From Akkermansiaceae bacterium (GTDB lineage: Bacteria; Verrucomicrobiota; Verrucomicrobiia; Verrucomicrobiales; Akkermansiaceae): a DNA stretch of 64,000 nt. The DNA is taken from positions 45,151-109,150 of the forward strand of contig SUVL01000005.1 in assembly GCA_015062005.1 (NCBI GenBank). Direction: 5' to 3'. A program made the translations under genes and the position numbers. Shown here piece after piece: positions 63,690 through 64,000 of this stretch. Position 1 is the stretch's first letter; each line of letters opens with the position of its first letter. The notes under the pieces were generated by a model. It searched no databases. It was not told the origin of the DNA and worked only from the letters and a program-made list of their open reading frames with translations.

Positions 63690-64000
63690 TCAGGCCTCGG
63701 CGGCAGCTTCCTCAGCGGGAGCCTCAACCTCACCCTTCACCACGAGCACCACCTTCACAGTGGCGGTCACCTGGGCGTGCAGCTTGGCAGCCACCTCGTA
63801 GGTGCCGGACTTCTTGAGCGGCTTCTCCAGCTCAATGGTGTGGCGGTCGATTTCGATACCCTGAGCGGCCAGCCCCTCAGCAATCTGCTGGTTGGTGATG
63901 GCGCCGAACACCTTGCCATTCTCGCCGGCCTCGAGGGTCAGGTTGACCGTGACGGCAGCAATCTTGGCAGCAATCTCCTGGAAGTTGGCCAGCTCGGCGG
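63690..64000 (-). CDS. rplI: Ribosomal protein bL9, C-terminal part (partial)
   Basis: The gene runs off the right edge; 102 residues are visible. ELANFQEIAAKIAAVTVNLT and then ENGKVFGAITNQQIAEGLAA form the connecting helix and the start of the C-terminal rRNA-binding domain, with HTIELEKPLKKSGTYEVAAK following. The end extends into an acidic Ala/Glu tail (EAPAEEAAAEA) longer than in E. coli L9. It binds 23S rRNA at the base of the L1 stalk. Confidence 0.92.
   Translation of the reverse strand, partial: AELANFQEIAAKIAAVTVNLTLEAGENGKVFGAITNQQIAEGLAAQGIEIDRHTIELEKPLKKSGTYEVAAKLHAQVTATVKVVLVVKGEVEAPAEEAAAEA

Overview
The window looks like a chromosome segment from an Akkermansia-like member of the Verrucomicrobiota. 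Base composition is moderately high G+C by eye. Three very large autotransporters share an N-terminal MKLHL signature, two of them continuing as MKLHLPKGLR, which I associate with Akkermansia surface proteins. There is a secreted GH2 beta-galactosidase with discoidin-type domains, a homodimeric pyruvate:ferredoxin oxidoreductase, and little use of Shine-Dalgarno sites. The genus call is inference; no rRNA gene is present to settle it.

Layout: ~0.1-7.3 kb holds ispE and a leftward run alaS > pssA > acyltransferase > metY. 7.3-11 kb is accessory: two hairpin-rich repeat elements, a small EF-hand protein, a DUF4143-type ATPase preceded by three 33-bp-phased direct repeats, and an ankyrin-repeat protein. 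11-13.4 kb has an SPFH protein and mnmE, followed by a 42-aa poly-Gln lipoprotein. 14-22 kb holds two tandem paralogous autotransporters. 22-26.4 kb carries grpE-dnaJ-rsmE leftward and a small RHH-like gene plus mnmA rightward. 26.7-36.1 kb has a third autotransporter and the beta-galactosidase. 36.2-38.7 kb has a polyprenyl-phosphate sugar transferase, trmL and a DEDD-type exonuclease. 38.8-43 kb has a tandem TPM-like protein and a TonB/ExbB/ExbD operon. 43-46.8 kb is nifJ. 47-50.3 kb is pstC-pstA-pstB-phoU. 50.3-55.3 kb holds a hypothetical membrane protein, a LysR regulator, a 33-aa membrane peptide, an AspT/YidE-type transporter and azlCD. 55.8-58.9 kb holds pstS, a phosphate-selective-type porin and a divergent PhoB-like regulator. 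59-64 kb has cca, a TM2 protein, a four-helix-bundle gene between long inverted repeats, a DJ-1/PfpI protein, dnaN, a small membrane protein and the end of rplI.

How the genes work together: phosphate genes sit in two blocks (pstCAB-phoU, and porin-pstS with a divergent phoB). Three promoters, those of pstC, of the porin and of phoB, share one upstream element with identical spacing to their -35 hexamers. It consists of GCCACA-N5-TGTGGC, then N7, TCAC, N6 and CAGCTTG. This predicts a single autoregulated Pho regulon. Wobble-uridine modification (mnmE, mnmA), trmL, rsmE and cca give the window many RNA-modification genes.

The most unusual item is at 60555-61220. A 113-aa four-helix-bundle protein of the 23S-rRNA-intervening-sequence family lies between ~104-bp, nearly identical inverted repeats. 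Each repeat is an array of small hairpins joined by a constant ATATCGT linker, and the unit fits exactly between the stop codons of its two neighbours. A degenerate copy without the gene sits immediately after mnmA. I read this as a compact mobile or selfish element. Several other hairpin repeat families are also described.
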